Source: an uncultured Eubacteriales bacterium
GTDB lineage: Bacteria; Bacillota; Clostridia; Oscillospirales; Acutalibacteraceae
NCBI GenBank assembly: GCA_900317025.1
Contig: ONFG01000007.1
Location: forward strand, 1 to 64,000
DNA: 64,000 nt
Direction: 5' to 3'
The notes under the pieces were generated by a model. The model was not told where the DNA came from. It saw only the letters and a list, made by a program, of their open reading frames with translations, and did no database searches. Below, one piece after another: positions 33,956-42,825 of the stretch (position 1 is its first letter; each line of letters begins with the position of its first letter). Position numbers and translations under genes: made by a program.

Positions 33956-34413
33956 CGCTTCTCCCCCTTGTCTGCGGGTACACGGCTGTGCTTTTCGTTT
34001 GAGGAGCTGGTCATATAGAGTACGATGTCGGCTATTACGATCACCATCAGTGCGATCATGAAAATGATCGTCCAGAACTGGGAATGGCTGCGGCAGCTCA
34101 TCTCCGCCATCTTGCAAAGGCTGATGATGCGCCCGGGAATGCAGAACACAAATGCGTAAACGCCGCACAGCGAAATATCCATGCCGATCTTTATCTTTTC
34201 GTCGGCTATCGCCGCATGAGCCACCGACAATGTCAGCAGCACGACCGATACAGCTTTAAGCGCCTCGCCCGCCCAATGGCAGCTCATAAAGCCGCTTTCC
34301 ATCGGCTCGCACACGGGGAACCACAAACGTATACCGAGCAGATATAAAAGCGAAACTGCAACTGTCAGAATATCGGTAATACCAAACCTTATCTTATCCT
34401 TATTGACTATCAT
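33952..34413 (-). CDS. DUF4418-like small membrane protein
   Basis: A 153-residue protein with four predicted helices. FPVCEPMESGFMSCHWAGEALKAV after the first helix matches the DUF4418 pattern (C..ESG.M.CHW) of small membrane proteins that accompany MacB-type ABC systems in clostridia. Four Cys residues (in VCEP, SCHW, FCIPG, LCKM/SCRSHS) lie in or near helices, a possible redox or metal site. Function unknown. It overlaps the next permease by four bases and follows the iron-sulfur subunit gene by 35 bases. Confidence 0.7.
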   Translation of the reverse strand: MIVNKDKIRFGITDILTVAVSLLYLLGIRLWFPVCEPMESGFMSCHWAGEALKAVSVVLLTLSVAHAAIADEKIKIGMDISLCGVYAFVFCIPGRIISLCKMAEMSCRSHSQFWTIIFMIALMVIVIADIVLYMTSSSNEKHSRVPADKGEKR

Positions 34414-34448
34414 TTCTTCTCTCTCCCTTTTTGCCGCTAAGCCTGCAG

Positions 34449-35147
34449 CTATTTTCTTTTCCAGATCGCCATGGCGTTTGCGTTTACGAGCAGGCGCTCT
34501 GTGTCAATGCCCTTCGGGCAGACATCACGGCAGGCAAGCGATTTTCCGCAGCCCGCAAACGTGTGCCTTGCGTAAAGCCTCGCGATCTCTTTATACTCCT
34601 TCGGAGTCATCTGCGACAAGAGCCGCGTTGTGATCGGCACGGTCGCCATGCCGAAGAATTTTCCGCCTGCGCAAAAATTCGGGCAGATCTCCAGACAGCA
34701 GCCGCACTGAATACACTCCGAAGCTTCAAACGCAAGCTCTCCGTATTTTTCGCTAAACTCGGCGTTGCCCCCAAGCCACAGGCGCAGCGTTTTCAAGTTT
34801 TCAAACAGAACGCTCCTGTCGACCACAAGGTCGCACACAACAGGGAATTTACGAAGCGGTTCGAGCGTTATCTCGCCCGTAAATTCCGACAAGACGGCGC
34901 CGCAGGCAAGGCGCGGTCTTCCGCAGATCACCATGGCGCACGCGCCGCACTTCTTTTGAAGGCAGCTGCACTCCCATTCGATGCGCCGCGCGGGGCTGCC
35001 GTCCGCGCTCACGAGGTCATCCTTTTCGTTGAGCTTAGTGAGCGCCGTGGCGACGGTGTCGCTCTCGTTCTCCGTTTCATACTCGAAGCGCTGGCAGAAG
35101 CTTTCTCCGCCGTGCTCCCGGCGGAGTATGTCAAGAATGTACTTCAT
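34449..35147 (-). CDS. Succinate dehydrogenase/fumarate reductase-type iron-sulfur protein
   Basis: A 232-residue FrdB/SdhB-like protein that carries electrons between a flavoprotein and a membrane subunit. The N-terminal ferredoxin domain binds [2Fe-2S] through ECSCLQKKCGACAMVICG and a later Cys in PRLAC; the C-terminal domain has CIQCGCCLEICP for [4Fe-4S] and CGKSLACRDVCPKGI for a further cluster. Length is normal. It overlaps the flavoprotein gene by 17 bases and has GAGGGGG ahead of the ATG. It belongs to the three-gene Sdh/Frd-like module embedded in the iron operon. Confidence 0.93.
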   Translation of the reverse strand: MKYILDILRREHGGESFCQRFEYETENESDTVATALTKLNEKDDLVSADGSPARRIEWECSCLQKKCGACAMVICGRPRLACGAVLSEFTGEITLEPLRKFPVVCDLVVDRSVLFENLKTLRLWLGGNAEFSEKYGELAFEASECIQCGCCLEICPNFCAGGKFFGMATVPITTRLLSQMTPKEYKEIARLYARHTFAGCGKSLACRDVCPKGIDTERLLVNANAMAIWKRK

Positions 35148-36729
35148 CTTTTAACGCCCCCTCGCCTCCGAACTTTTCAAATGTGATAACAGGTCTTCCG
35201 TTTTCAAGGCGCGCCACAGTCTGCCTTCTGAAGGCTTCGCTCGTCTTCGGGAAGTCTTTCCTGAAATGAGCGCCGCGGCTTTCCTCTCGAGCAAGCGCCG
35301 ACTCGACTGCCGCAATTCCGACCGACACCCTGAGCCTGTCAATCTTGCTTATCCCCTTTGCGCTGTACAGCGCTTCAAGGTCTGCAAGCGCCGCCTTCAT
35401 CGTCTCGCCGCTTCGCACGATGCCGAGACCTCCAAGCAGCAGGTCGCGCAGCCGCGCTCTTATCTGCGGAGAAGAGACGCTGTCTTTATAATCGGGAACG
35501 GGCTTTACCTGAGAGCCTTCTGCACTTTTCGACGCTGCCCTTGCCGCAGTCTCGCCGCCAAATACGGCGCCGAGCATCGAGTTCCCTCCGAGGCGGTTCG
35601 CCCCGTGGAACTTGCACGCCGCCTCTCCCGCCGCGAAAAGCCCCTTTATGTTCGTTTCAAAGCGGTCGTTTACGCGAATACCGCCCATGAAGAAGTGTAT
35701 ACCGGGGCTTACGGCAATCGGCTCTTTTTTCGGGTCCTGCTTTAAATATGAGATGATCTCCTTTCTCAGGTCGGAAAGCTTACCGCTCCAGACGTCCCCG
35801 CCGATCGTCGTCATGTCAAGGAAGACGTCTCCCGTACATTCGGAGGCGTTTTTCACGAAGAACATCTCACGCGACACGACGTCGCGAGGCATCAGGCTGC
35901 CAAGCTCATATTTCTCCTCCATAAAATACCACGGCTTGCCGTTTTTCATGATAAACAGCTTGCCGCCTTCGCCGCGCGCCGCCTCGCTTATGAGCATACG
36001 CTTGCCGCTGATGGCGACAGTCGTCGGGTGGTACTGGATAAATTCCAGGTTTGCAAGCTCCGCGCCCGCTCCGAAGGCGAGCGCCGCCGCATTGCCGGTG
36101 TTCTGCGTCGTGCCGGTCGTCATTCCCTCGAAGAAGCCGTTAAGCCCGCCGGTACAAAGAATCGTGCATCCGCCGAGCGACATGAACTCTCCGGTGTATA
36201 AATCCTTTACAAATATGCTTTGAAGCGTTTTTTCGTCCGTTTTTATATAGACAAGATCGTGGTGGGGGAAGCGCTCCACAAGCCCCTGCGCCTCGTATTT
36301 GCGCACCTCGTCGATCAGCGCCGTCATTATCATCTTGCCGGTGCTGCTCTTTGCGTAAGCGGTGCGCTTCTTTTTCTGACCGCCGAAATTGCGCAGCGTG
36401 AGCCGCCCGTTTTCGTTTTGAAAGGGTGTACCAAGCCGAAACAGCTCCGTCACGACTCGCGGCGCGTTCTCCGTGAGTTCTTTTACCGCCGCTTCGGATT
36501 CAAGGAAGCAGCCGCCCTTCATCGTGTCGGAAAAGTGATCGGCTGGGTTATCGCTCTCGCCCATCGTGTCGAGCGCAGCGTTTATTCCGCCCTCTGCAAG
36601 GACCGACTGCGCCCGCTCAGACGGCTGAGACGAGACGAGCCTCGAATGTATCCCCATTCGCGAAAGCGTTATCGCGGCCGAAAGCCCCGAAAGTCCCGCT
36701 CCTACGATATTGACCGTTTTTTCGTTCAT
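35131..36729 (-). CDS. Fumarate reductase/succinate dehydrogenase-type flavoprotein, non-covalent FAD variant
   Basis: A 532-residue FrdA/SdhA-like protein. FAD motif VNIVGAGLSGLSAAITLSRMG is at the N-terminus; the substrate-site motifs are present: EFIQYHPT, SEAARGEGG (catalytic Arg region), MPRDVVSRE, IHFFMGGI and GANRLGGNSML. In SdhA/FrdA a His in RSHT binds FAD covalently; here the matching position reads RAQSVLAEGG, with Gln in place of His, so FAD should be non-covalent, as in L-aspartate oxidase. The adjoining iron-sulfur and membrane subunits argue for the respiratory-type complex rather than NadB. ATG at 36727-36729 follows GAGGAGGG. The acceptor could be fumarate or another enoate. 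Confidence 0.88.
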   Translation of the reverse strand: MNEKTVNIVGAGLSGLSAAITLSRMGIHSRLVSSQPSERAQSVLAEGGINAALDTMGESDNPADHFSDTMKGGCFLESEAAVKELTENAPRVVTELFRLGTPFQNENGRLTLRNFGGQKKKRTAYAKSSTGKMIMTALIDEVRKYEAQGLVERFPHHDLVYIKTDEKTLQSIFVKDLYTGEFMSLGGCTILCTGGLNGFFEGMTTGTTQNTGNAAALAFGAGAELANLEFIQYHPTTVAISGKRMLISEAARGEGGKLFIMKNGKPWYFMEEKYELGSLMPRDVVSREMFFVKNASECTGDVFLDMTTIGGDVWSGKLSDLRKEIISYLKQDPKKEPIAVSPGIHFFMGGIRVNDRFETNIKGLFAAGEAACKFHGANRLGGNSMLGAVFGGETAARAASKSAEGSQVKPVPDYKDSVSSPQIRARLRDLLLGGLGIVRSGETMKAALADLEALYSAKGISKIDRLRVSVGIAAVESALAREESRGAHFRKDFPKTSEAFRRQTVARLENGRPVITFEKFGGEGALKDEVHS

Positions 36730-36739
36730 AACACCCTCC

Positions 36740-37282
36740 TCAGACAGCCGCCCAGCGCGCATAATAGGCACCAAAGCCCACGCACGCAAGCAGCAGCACG
36801 ACCGACAGCACAAACATCGCGTCGTGAGAGAAAGCCTTTGTGCTTTTGATTCCGAAGGATATCAGCATCGGCTCGATATTTGTCAGCACGTGAAACGCGA
36901 TCGTCAGAACGAGCAGGATCTGAGAGACGAGCCGCCCCTGAGTAAACACCTGCAAGCGGACCGCGCCGCCCGACGTATCCGCCTGAAAAAGCAGAACGTG
37001 CATCACAAGCGGTATTATGAGTGCAAGGCCGCTTATGCGCCTTGCCCAGAAGATAAGATTATCCTTGAAATATGCCGCGCCGGAAACGCGCTGAACGTGC
37101 ACCGTCTGAAATGTCAGCACAACTGAAACAGCTGCGTGGATCATCGCAAGCACTAAGCACGTCCATGCAGCAGCCTTCATCGCGCCGCTGTCTGCACCCA
37201 GCAGTTTAAGCGCCCCCGCAACGGCGTGAAGGACGAACGTCACAAGCATTCCCGCCGCCAAAAACATATTAAGCCTTCTCAT
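36740..37282 (-). CDS. Cytochrome-b-like membrane subunit of the Sdh/Frd-type complex
   Basis: A 180-residue membrane protein with five predicted helices and several conserved-looking His residues placed in helices (VLHAVAG, MIHAAVS, VMHVLLF, AFHVLTN), a pattern expected for haem b ligation in SdhC/FrdC-type anchors. It would link menaquinone in the membrane to the iron-sulfur protein. The order membrane subunit, flavoprotein, iron-sulfur protein is the usual sdhCAB order. ATG at 37280-37282 lies eight bases after GGAGG; a GTG three codons earlier is less likely. It overlaps the preceding unknown gene by 14 bases. Confidence 0.8.
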   Translation of the reverse strand: MRRLNMFLAAGMLVTFVLHAVAGALKLLGADSGAMKAAAWTCLVLAMIHAAVSVVLTFQTVHVQRVSGAAYFKDNLIFWARRISGLALIIPLVMHVLLFQADTSGGAVRLQVFTQGRLVSQILLVLTIAFHVLTNIEPMLISFGIKSTKAFSHDAMFVLSVVLLLACVGFGAYYARWAAV

Positions 37283-37775
37283 CGGCTGCACCTCCGGTTA
37301 TCTCGATTACCGAAACGTTCTCCGCTTTGTCAGGCGAAAGTTTTATCGCCTGCTCCATCTCCTTGGAAAATATGGCAGCGTCGATCAAGCCCGACTCAGC
37401 CTTCGATGCGAGAAGCGCCGCGTCTTCGCTGCGAACGGTCATCTGGTTTTCGGGAAGCTGAGCTTTGTAGCGCTCTGCAAGCTGCATTCCGGCTTCGTCG
37501 CCGTTTGCGACGGTGCAGTGGATATCGTCGAAGATAACGGCATACTCGTCGCCCAGAAACGATTTCCAGTCGTCGATCGTATCTTCATGGAGCGAAGCGT
37601 TTATCAGGACAATGTATTCGCCCGAAGGCTGCTCGGGAAGCTCCATTGTCGCCTGAGACACCGCGTCAACCTTTTCGCCGAAGAAGTCAAGCTTCAGGGC
37701 AAGCGGCACTCCGACGATCAGGACCGCTGAAAGCATCGAAAGCGTTATGTGAAAAAGCCTCTGCGGGATATGCAT
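37269..37775 (-). CDS. Unknown exported or membrane-anchored protein of the iron operon
   Basis: A 168-residue protein with an N-terminal membrane segment (LFHITLSMLSAVLIVGVPLALKL) and a soluble extracytoplasmic domain of about 135 residues. The domain has alternating beta and alpha segments (GEYIVLINASLHEDTIDDWKSFLG, YAVIFDDIHCTVANGDEAGMQLAERY, GLIDAAIFSKEMEQAIKLS), reminiscent of a small periplasmic-binding-like fold, but I recognise no family. ATG at 37773-37775 has GGGAGG at eight bases. It lies between the FMN lipoprotein and the cytochrome-b-like subunit, which it overlaps, so it is likely part of the electron-transfer module. Confidence 0.75.
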   Translation of the reverse strand: MHIPQRLFHITLSMLSAVLIVGVPLALKLDFFGEKVDAVSQATMELPEQPSGEYIVLINASLHEDTIDDWKSFLGDEYAVIFDDIHCTVANGDEAGMQLAERYKAQLPENQMTVRSEDAALLASKAESGLIDAAIFSKEMEQAIKLSPDKAENVSVIEITGGAADEKA

Positions 37776-37793
37776 TGTCATTCCCTCCCGGAA

Positions 37794-38231
37794 TTATTCT
37801 GCCGAGGCCTTGGCTAGGGCATCGCCGACCGCCTCTTTGAATTCATCGTAGTTTACGGTTGCGCCGCTTATCGCATCGACGCCCTCAAGCGTGCCGGCGC
37901 TCACGTACATCTCGGCGTACTTGTCGGCAGCCTGTACCGCCTTCTGAGCCTTCATGCGGTTCTCCTTTGTGAGATCGACGCCGTAGTTTTCACCTTTAAG
38001 TGTACCGTCAAGCTCATACGTTTTGAATGTGCAGGATATAATCTTGTTGTCCTTCACTTCAAGCTCGACCTCGCCGTAGCCTGCGCCGTTGCCGTCTTCG
38101 TCGGCGTTTCTGTCTGCACTCCGTCCGGTGTAGGTGCCGTCGTTGAGCTGCGAAGGCACTGACACTTCGCCGCACGCTGCGAACGACAAAAGCAGCACGC
38201 ACGCTGCGATAACGGATATGATCTTTTTCAT
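37794..38231 (-). CDS. FMN-binding domain lipoprotein (covalent flavin type)
   Basis: A 145-residue lipoprotein: signal peptide with lipobox LSFAAC (Cys 20), then an FMN-binding domain (about 30-142). The segment GVDAISGATVNYDEF carries the D-x-x-SGAT motif whose Thr receives FMN covalently through the transferase ApbE. Such proteins pass electrons on the outer face of the membrane, as in RnfG/NqrC and in flavin-based extracellular electron transfer. Its start overlaps the stop of the ABC ATPase (ATGA). No apbE gene lies in this window. Confidence 0.92.
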   Translation of the reverse strand: MKKIISVIAACVLLLSFAACGEVSVPSQLNDGTYTGRSADRNADEDGNGAGYGEVELEVKDNKIISCTFKTYELDGTLKGENYGVDLTKENRMKAQKAVQAADKYAEMYVSAGTLEGVDAISGATVNYDEFKEAVGDALAKASAE

Positions 38232-38929
38232 GGCGTATCTCTCCTTTTTATTTTTTCGGAAAACAACTCGTTTTTCTTGTCGGAAACGATCTTACCGTGG
38301 TCGAGACGGACGATGCGCTGCGCCTGTTCGCCGACCTCGGGGTCGTGAGTTACGACTACAAGACTCGTACCCTCCTTGTGGAGCTGCTTAAAGATGTCGA
38401 GCACGATGTTTTCGTTTGCCTCGTCGAGGTTGCCGGTCGGCTCGTCGGCGAGTATAAGCTCGGGCGAATTGATAAGAGCGCGCGCGATGCAGACTCGCTG
38501 CTGCTCGCCGCCCGAAAGCTGGCTCGGCAGGTGCTTTGCCCTTTCTTTAAGCCCCACTCTTTCGAGAGCCGCGAGAGCCTCCTTTTCGTCGGGCATACTG
38601 TGGTAATACTGCGCTACCATGACGTTTTCCACTGCGTTAAGATAGTTTATCAGATGGAACTGCTGGAAGACAAGCCCGATCCTGTCGCGGTGGAATTCCG
38701 TAAGCTTACGGCGGCTCTCCTTGGAGATATCCTTGCCGTCAAAAATCACCTGACCCGACGACGGCTTATCCATGCAGCCGATTATGTTCATCATCGTACT
38801 TTTGCCCGAGCCTGACGGACCCATTATGGCGATCCACTCGCCCTTGTCCACGCTAAGGCTGACGTTGTCGAGCGCGTGAAGGTCGCCGTAGACCTTTGAT
38901 ATATTTTTCAATTCAAGTACCTTGCTCAT
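38228..38929 (-). CDS. ABC transporter ATP-binding protein of the iron cluster
   Basis: A 233-residue MacB/LolD-type ATPase: Walker [14 protein letters not shown]-loop [11 protein letters not shown], signature [15 protein letters not shown], Walker [14 protein letters not shown] and His in VVTHDPEV. It follows two paralogous permeases, matching the order permease-permease-ATPase seen in FTR1/P19 iron loci (for example Campylobacter cj1658-cj1665). ATG at 38929 follows GAAGGAG. Confidence 0.94.
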   Translation of the reverse strand: MSKVLELKNISKVYGDLHALDNVSLSVDKGEWIAIMGPSGSGKSTMMNIIGCMDKPSSGQVIFDGKDISKESRRKLTEFHRDRIGLVFQQFHLINYLNAVENVMVAQYYHSMPDEKEALAALERVGLKERAKHLPSQLSGGEQQRVCIARALINSPELILADEPTGNLDEANENIVLDIFKQLHKEGTSLVVVTHDPEVGEQAQRIVRLDHGKIVSDKKNELFSEKIKRRDTP

Positions 38930-38951
38930 TTGTATTCTCCTTCAAAAGTCG

Positions 38952-40157
38952 TTACTCGCCTTTAAGCACGATAGCCGGGTCGACGTCGACCGCGCTCTTA
39001 ATCGGCACGAGGCACGCTAGACCCGTCACAAGAACGGATGCGGCTATCGTTATCGGTATAAGAAGCGGGCGGAATGCGATCGAGCTGCCAAAGACGTTCA
39101 TGCTGACGATCTGGGCGAAGTAGTAGCCCAACACCGAACCAAGTATGCCGCCGAAGCCGCCGAGCACAAGACACTCGCTCATGAATTCGGCGATGATGCT
39201 GCCGTTGAGCGCGCCGAGCGCCTTGCGAAGGGCGATCTCACGGCGGCGCTCCGTTATAACGGCTGTCATCGTCGTTGCAACGCAGATCATCGTGAGCACG
39301 AGCACAACGGCTGTCACAATGAAGACAAGCGACTGCAGCTTTGTAAGTACGGTGCTTTCGGAAGCAGTAACGCGCTTTACAAGCTTCGCCGAAACGCTTT
39401 CCGAGCTTTCGTTTATCCTCTCGACCGCCTCCGTCAGACGCTCCTGCATCGCTGCCGCGCTGACCTCTACGATATCGCACCCCCTGTCGCTGAGCGTCAG
39501 GCTCTCGGCGTCTTCAAGGGAGATGTATATGTAATCCTCCTCCGAGCCGCCCGTTTCTAGAATTCCCGCAACGGTGAGATCAAGGCTGTGGTCGCAGTAC
39601 ATCTCTCCCGTTTCGGGGTCGCTGTACATCTCATATGAGGGGATATCGGCGGTATTGATATCGCTCGTGACCTCAAAGGTGTTTACCGCCGAGAACGAGT
39701 CGCCCTCTTTAACGCCGAGGCTTTCCGCCGCCTTTGCGCCCACGAGCGCCTGCCCGCTGCTTTTCGGAAGGCTGCCAACAATGTGCCAGTAGGGGCTTGT
39801 TTTCAAAACGGAGTCAAAGTCCACGCCCGCAAGCGTCTGGGGCTGATTGTGAATCTGAGTGTTTTCGTAGCGGTACGGCGTATAGCCCTCAAGCTCTTCG
39901 TCCGTAAACTCTGCAACGCATTTTTCAAGCTCCCCGCGGTTGATGTATCCGTCACCGGAAGGGGTGAGAATAACGTTTGCGCCGTAGCTCCTGAACTGCG
40001 CGCTCATCTGGCGTGGAACGTCGTAATATATCATTTCAAGTCCGGAAAGGATTGTTGCGCCGACAACGACGGCGAGCAGCGCGACTATCATTCTCGAGCG
40101 TCTTCGCAGAAGCGACGCCATGACCATCCAGACAAACATTTTATGCTTTGTGTTCAT
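38952..40157 (-). CDS. FtsX/MacB-type ABC permease 2 of the iron cluster
   Basis: A 401-residue permease with one N-terminal helix after SLLRRRSRMIVALLAVVVGATILSGLEM, a large external domain (about 40-270), and three C-terminal helices. The coupling segment ITERRREIALRKALGALNGSIIAEFMSE is typical. It is a distant paralogue of the preceding gene, and both resemble the paired permeases of the P19/FTR1 iron loci. ATG at 40157 follows AAGGGAG. Confidence 0.92.
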   Translation of the reverse strand: MNTKHKMFVWMVMASLLRRRSRMIVALLAVVVGATILSGLEMIYYDVPRQMSAQFRSYGANVILTPSGDGYINRGELEKCVAEFTDEELEGYTPYRYENTQIHNQPQTLAGVDFDSVLKTSPYWHIVGSLPKSSGQALVGAKAAESLGVKEGDSFSAVNTFEVTSDINTADIPSYEMYSDPETGEMYCDHSLDLTVAGILETGGSEEDYIYISLEDAESLTLSDRGCDIVEVSAAAMQERLTEAVERINESSESVSAKLVKRVTASESTVLTKLQSLVFIVTAVVLVLTMICVATTMTAVITERRREIALRKALGALNGSIIAEFMSECLVLGGFGGILGSVLGYYFAQIVSMNVFGSSIAFRPLLIPITIAASVLVTGLACLVPIKSAVDVDPAIVLKGE

Positions 40158-40169
40158 TTATGATCTCCC

Positions 40170-41468
40170 TTAATGCCCGCCGTGGAGGACCTCCGACGGA
40201 CGAAGTCTGAGCAGTATTCTGATCGCCGGGATACTACCGACGAGCGTTACGCCGATTATCAGCACAACGACGATAAACGCTACCATGCCGTTCATGTCGA
40301 TCGACGACGAGAAGACCGACCTGCCGATTATCTGCGCAAAGCCACAACCCATGAAGTAGCCCGCAGCCGCGCCGATCATCGAGGTGATCGTGATCTCGGT
40401 CAGCACAAGCAGCGTTACCTGACCGTTTGTCGCGCCAACGGCCTTTAAAAGTGCAAGCTCGCTCGAGCGCTCCATAACGCCAGAGGTGACAAGGTTCGAG
40501 ATGCCGAGCGTTGCGCCGATAAGGCTCATGAATGTGATAAGCGTCATTAGAAGCTGCGTCTTTTCGAGTATTTTGCCCTCGGAGTCGGCTATCTGGCGAA
40601 CGGCAGACGCCGAAGCCTCCGGGATAGCCTCCTGTATCTGGAAGCAGATAGAGCTTACGTAAGCCGTGCAGTACCAGAGGTCGTATTCATCGCCCGAAAG
40701 CAGCGAGGGGTTTCTCGCCGCCTTTACGGCAAGCTCATCATCGGGCGAGGTTATGGCGCTGACCTCGACCTTTTTCACAAGCTCGTTCTCACCGGAAAGG
40801 CGCTGCTGCGCCGAAAGCGTTGTGTAAACGCGGGAATCGTCGTCGTCGCCCGACTCGAATATCCCGGTAACGGTGAGCTTCTCTTCACTTTTTTTGCCCT
40901 CGACGGTGATCGTGTCGCCGGCGCGGATACCCTTATCCTTTGCGAGAGCCGAGCCAACCATAGCGAATGCGTCGCCGTCAAGCTTCTGCTCGTCGAGCCA
41001 CTCCCCCTCTTCGATGTCCCACCAGCTTCTGAGGTTTGTAACGCCGGTGTCGCGCTCATAGGTCGTACCTTTTTTTGTAAACTCAAGGCGGTGGCCGAAC
41101 CATGAGCCGATAAGAGTTACTTCGCTGCCGTCAAGCATGACGGTACTGTCGTTTACGGGCGCAAAATCGGTGATGTTGTTCGCCCAGAAGATCGTAAGCA
41201 GCTCGCCGAGCTTATCCTGCGGGATGTAGTCCGTTTCTCCCGAGTCGTCTTCGACGTTGTAAAGCTTGTCGATAACTGCCTGTGACTTCGCCGTGACCGT
41301 TATATTAGAGCCGTAAGTTTTCAGCTCCTCATTTATCTTGTCGCCGACATCGAGCATCACGTTAAGCATCGCCGCCGCGATGGACGCTCCGAGAGCTACC
41401 GTTACCGCGATCATGAGCAGCTTTTTCCATTGGCGGGTAAACGTTCCCCTCAACATTCTGAAAAACAC
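40170..41468 (-). CDS. FtsX/MacB-type ABC permease 1 of the iron cluster
   Basis: A 432-residue permease of the same layout: TRQWKKLLMIAVTVALGASIAAAML opens the first helix, an external domain runs to about residue 300, and three helices follow, with the coupling segment VMERSSELALLKAVGATNGQVTLLV. The start is a GTG at 41466-41468, eight bases after AAGGGGG. It sits between the DUF2318 protein gene (13 bases apart) and permease 2 (12 bases apart). Confidence 0.92.
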   Translation of the reverse strand: MFFRMLRGTFTRQWKKLLMIAVTVALGASIAAAMLNVMLDVGDKINEELKTYGSNITVTAKSQAVIDKLYNVEDDSGETDYIPQDKLGELLTIFWANNITDFAPVNDSTVMLDGSEVTLIGSWFGHRLEFTKKGTTYERDTGVTNLRSWWDIEEGEWLDEQKLDGDAFAMVGSALAKDKGIRAGDTITVEGKKSEEKLTVTGIFESGDDDDSRVYTTLSAQQRLSGENELVKKVEVSAITSPDDELAVKAARNPSLLSGDEYDLWYCTAYVSSICFQIQEAIPEASASAVRQIADSEGKILEKTQLLMTLITFMSLIGATLGISNLVTSGVMERSSELALLKAVGATNGQVTLLVLTEITITSMIGAAAGYFMGCGFAQIIGRSVFSSSIDMNGMVAFIVVVLIIGVTLVGSIPAIRILLRLRPSEVLHGGH

Positions 41469-41481
41469 ATTTTCCGCCCCC

Positions 41482-42777
41482 TTACTTCTTAAAGTGATTC
41501 TTGTTTTTTATCATCTCGTCTATCGGGATCGTGATCCCGTTTTCGTCGATATCGTAATCAATGATGATCGGGTTGCATCCGCCCTTCATGCCAATTGTCG
41601 TCTTGTTCATCACAACGTTGCACTTTTTGCAGACGATCTGATTGTCCTTGTTCTCGTAGTAGCCCGCCTCGCCGCAGATGTCGCAGGCGTCAAGCCCTAC
41701 GCCGTAGTTGTTTGTATTCTCCTGCTTTAGCACAACGATGAAACGCACAAGCGTGCCGTCGTCGGTCGTGTAGCCGAAGCGGTGAAGGTGACCGTCTTCT
41801 ACCGTTTCAAGAGGTACGAAGAGCGTGTCGCTTTCCGTTATCGGGTCTTCGACGGGCGCCTCCTTTATCTCTACCGTGTTGAGCTTTACAAAGAGCGTCG
41901 AGCAGAGAATCGCCATAACAAAGCCGATAAGAAGGAAGACGAAGCTGCGCTTTGCCGTGCGCCACACAGCCTTTTGCTTTCGGTGCTCGGCGTTCGTGGA
42001 GTACGGCTCCTTAGCGGTGCGGCTCTTGACGATCAGGAACACGCCGACCGCCGTTATGACGGCAAAGAGCCCGTATGTGTAGAAACTCGAGCGGTTGTTG
42101 CTTGCCGCGGCAAAGCTGAACAGCACTTCGCTGTCAACGATCTTTCTCGGAGTGAGAACGAGCATTAGCCTTGCAAAGCCGTAGACTGCGTAGAGAACAT
42201 TCACTGCGTAAAACACAGCGCAAAGCAGCTTCGTAAAGCCTTTCTTTGCAGCCACCGTGCAGATCTTGCAAACGGCGATCGCCGACACAAGGCATACAAG
42301 CAGACCAAGCAGATAACCGCCGAGGCGGAAAAGATACTCAGTTGACAAGATTCCGCTGGCTCCGCTGTCAAACTTGAACGGGTAGATCATTACGTTCGGC
42401 GCGGTGCAGTAGATATAAGACGCCATGAGCAGACCGGTCGAAGCCGAAACTATGATCTCGCCCGCCGACTCAAACCGCTTGGAGTTTGTCCTGTGGAAAA
42501 AACCTTTTGCAAAGATTACAAATAGCACCGCCGTTAAAACGAAGAGTGCAAGCGAAATGCCGTAGCCCCACGCACCGACCTTCCAGCCTCCCGTCAAGCG
42601 GCGAGTATTCGTGATGTATGTACGTACACCGGCGACGATAAGCCCCAATGTGATCCCGCAGCGGAATATTACCTTGCCCCTGTCGGAGCAAAAGCGGTCG
42701 ATAAAAGCAAGCATTACGCCAAGGATCAGAGAAACAGCGAGGATATCGCCCGTGACGTTGATAAGATATGTAAGCAT
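41482..42777 (-). CDS. DUF2318 iron-sulfur/metal-binding membrane protein
   Basis: A 431-residue protein with about nine membrane helices followed by an external C-terminal domain. The domain shows the DUF2318 pattern: CDICGEAGYYENKDNQIVCKKCNVVMNKTTIG and GGCNPIIIDYDIDENGITIPI, with two CxxC pairs plus the Cys of GGCNP, consistent with a metal or Fe-S site. Homologues occur with FTR1 permeases and P19 proteins in bacterial iron-uptake operons, where they are thought to help redox handling of iron. ATG at 42775-42777 after AGGGTGA is preferred over the ATG at 42795. Confidence 0.9.
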   Translation of the reverse strand: MLTYLINVTGDILAVSLILGVMLAFIDRFCSDRGKVIFRCGITLGLIVAGVRTYITNTRRLTGGWKVGAWGYGISLALFVLTAVLFVIFAKGFFHRTNSKRFESAGEIIVSASTGLLMASYIYCTAPNVMIYPFKFDSGASGILSTEYLFRLGGYLLGLLVCLVSAIAVCKICTVAAKKGFTKLLCAVFYAVNVLYAVYGFARLMLVLTPRKIVDSEVLFSFAAASNNRSSFYTYGLFAVITAVGVFLIVKSRTAKEPYSTNAEHRKQKAVWRTAKRSFVFLLIGFVMAILCSTLFVKLNTVEIKEAPVEDPITESDTLFVPLETVEDGHLHRFGYTTDDGTLVRFIVVLKQENTNNYGVGLDACDICGEAGYYENKDNQIVCKKCNVVMNKTTIGMKGGCNPIIIDYDIDENGITIPIDEMIKNKNHFKK

Positions 42778-42825
42778 TATTTCACCCTGTTGCATATTTT
42801 AGGTTTTGGGGCTAAAGCCGCCGAT

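Noticed and set aside
35131..36729. L-aspartate oxidase (NadB)
   Set aside because: The missing covalent His would fit NadB, but the adjoining cytochrome-b-like and iron-sulfur subunit genes and the lack of nadA/nadC nearby favour an Sdh/Frd-type complex.
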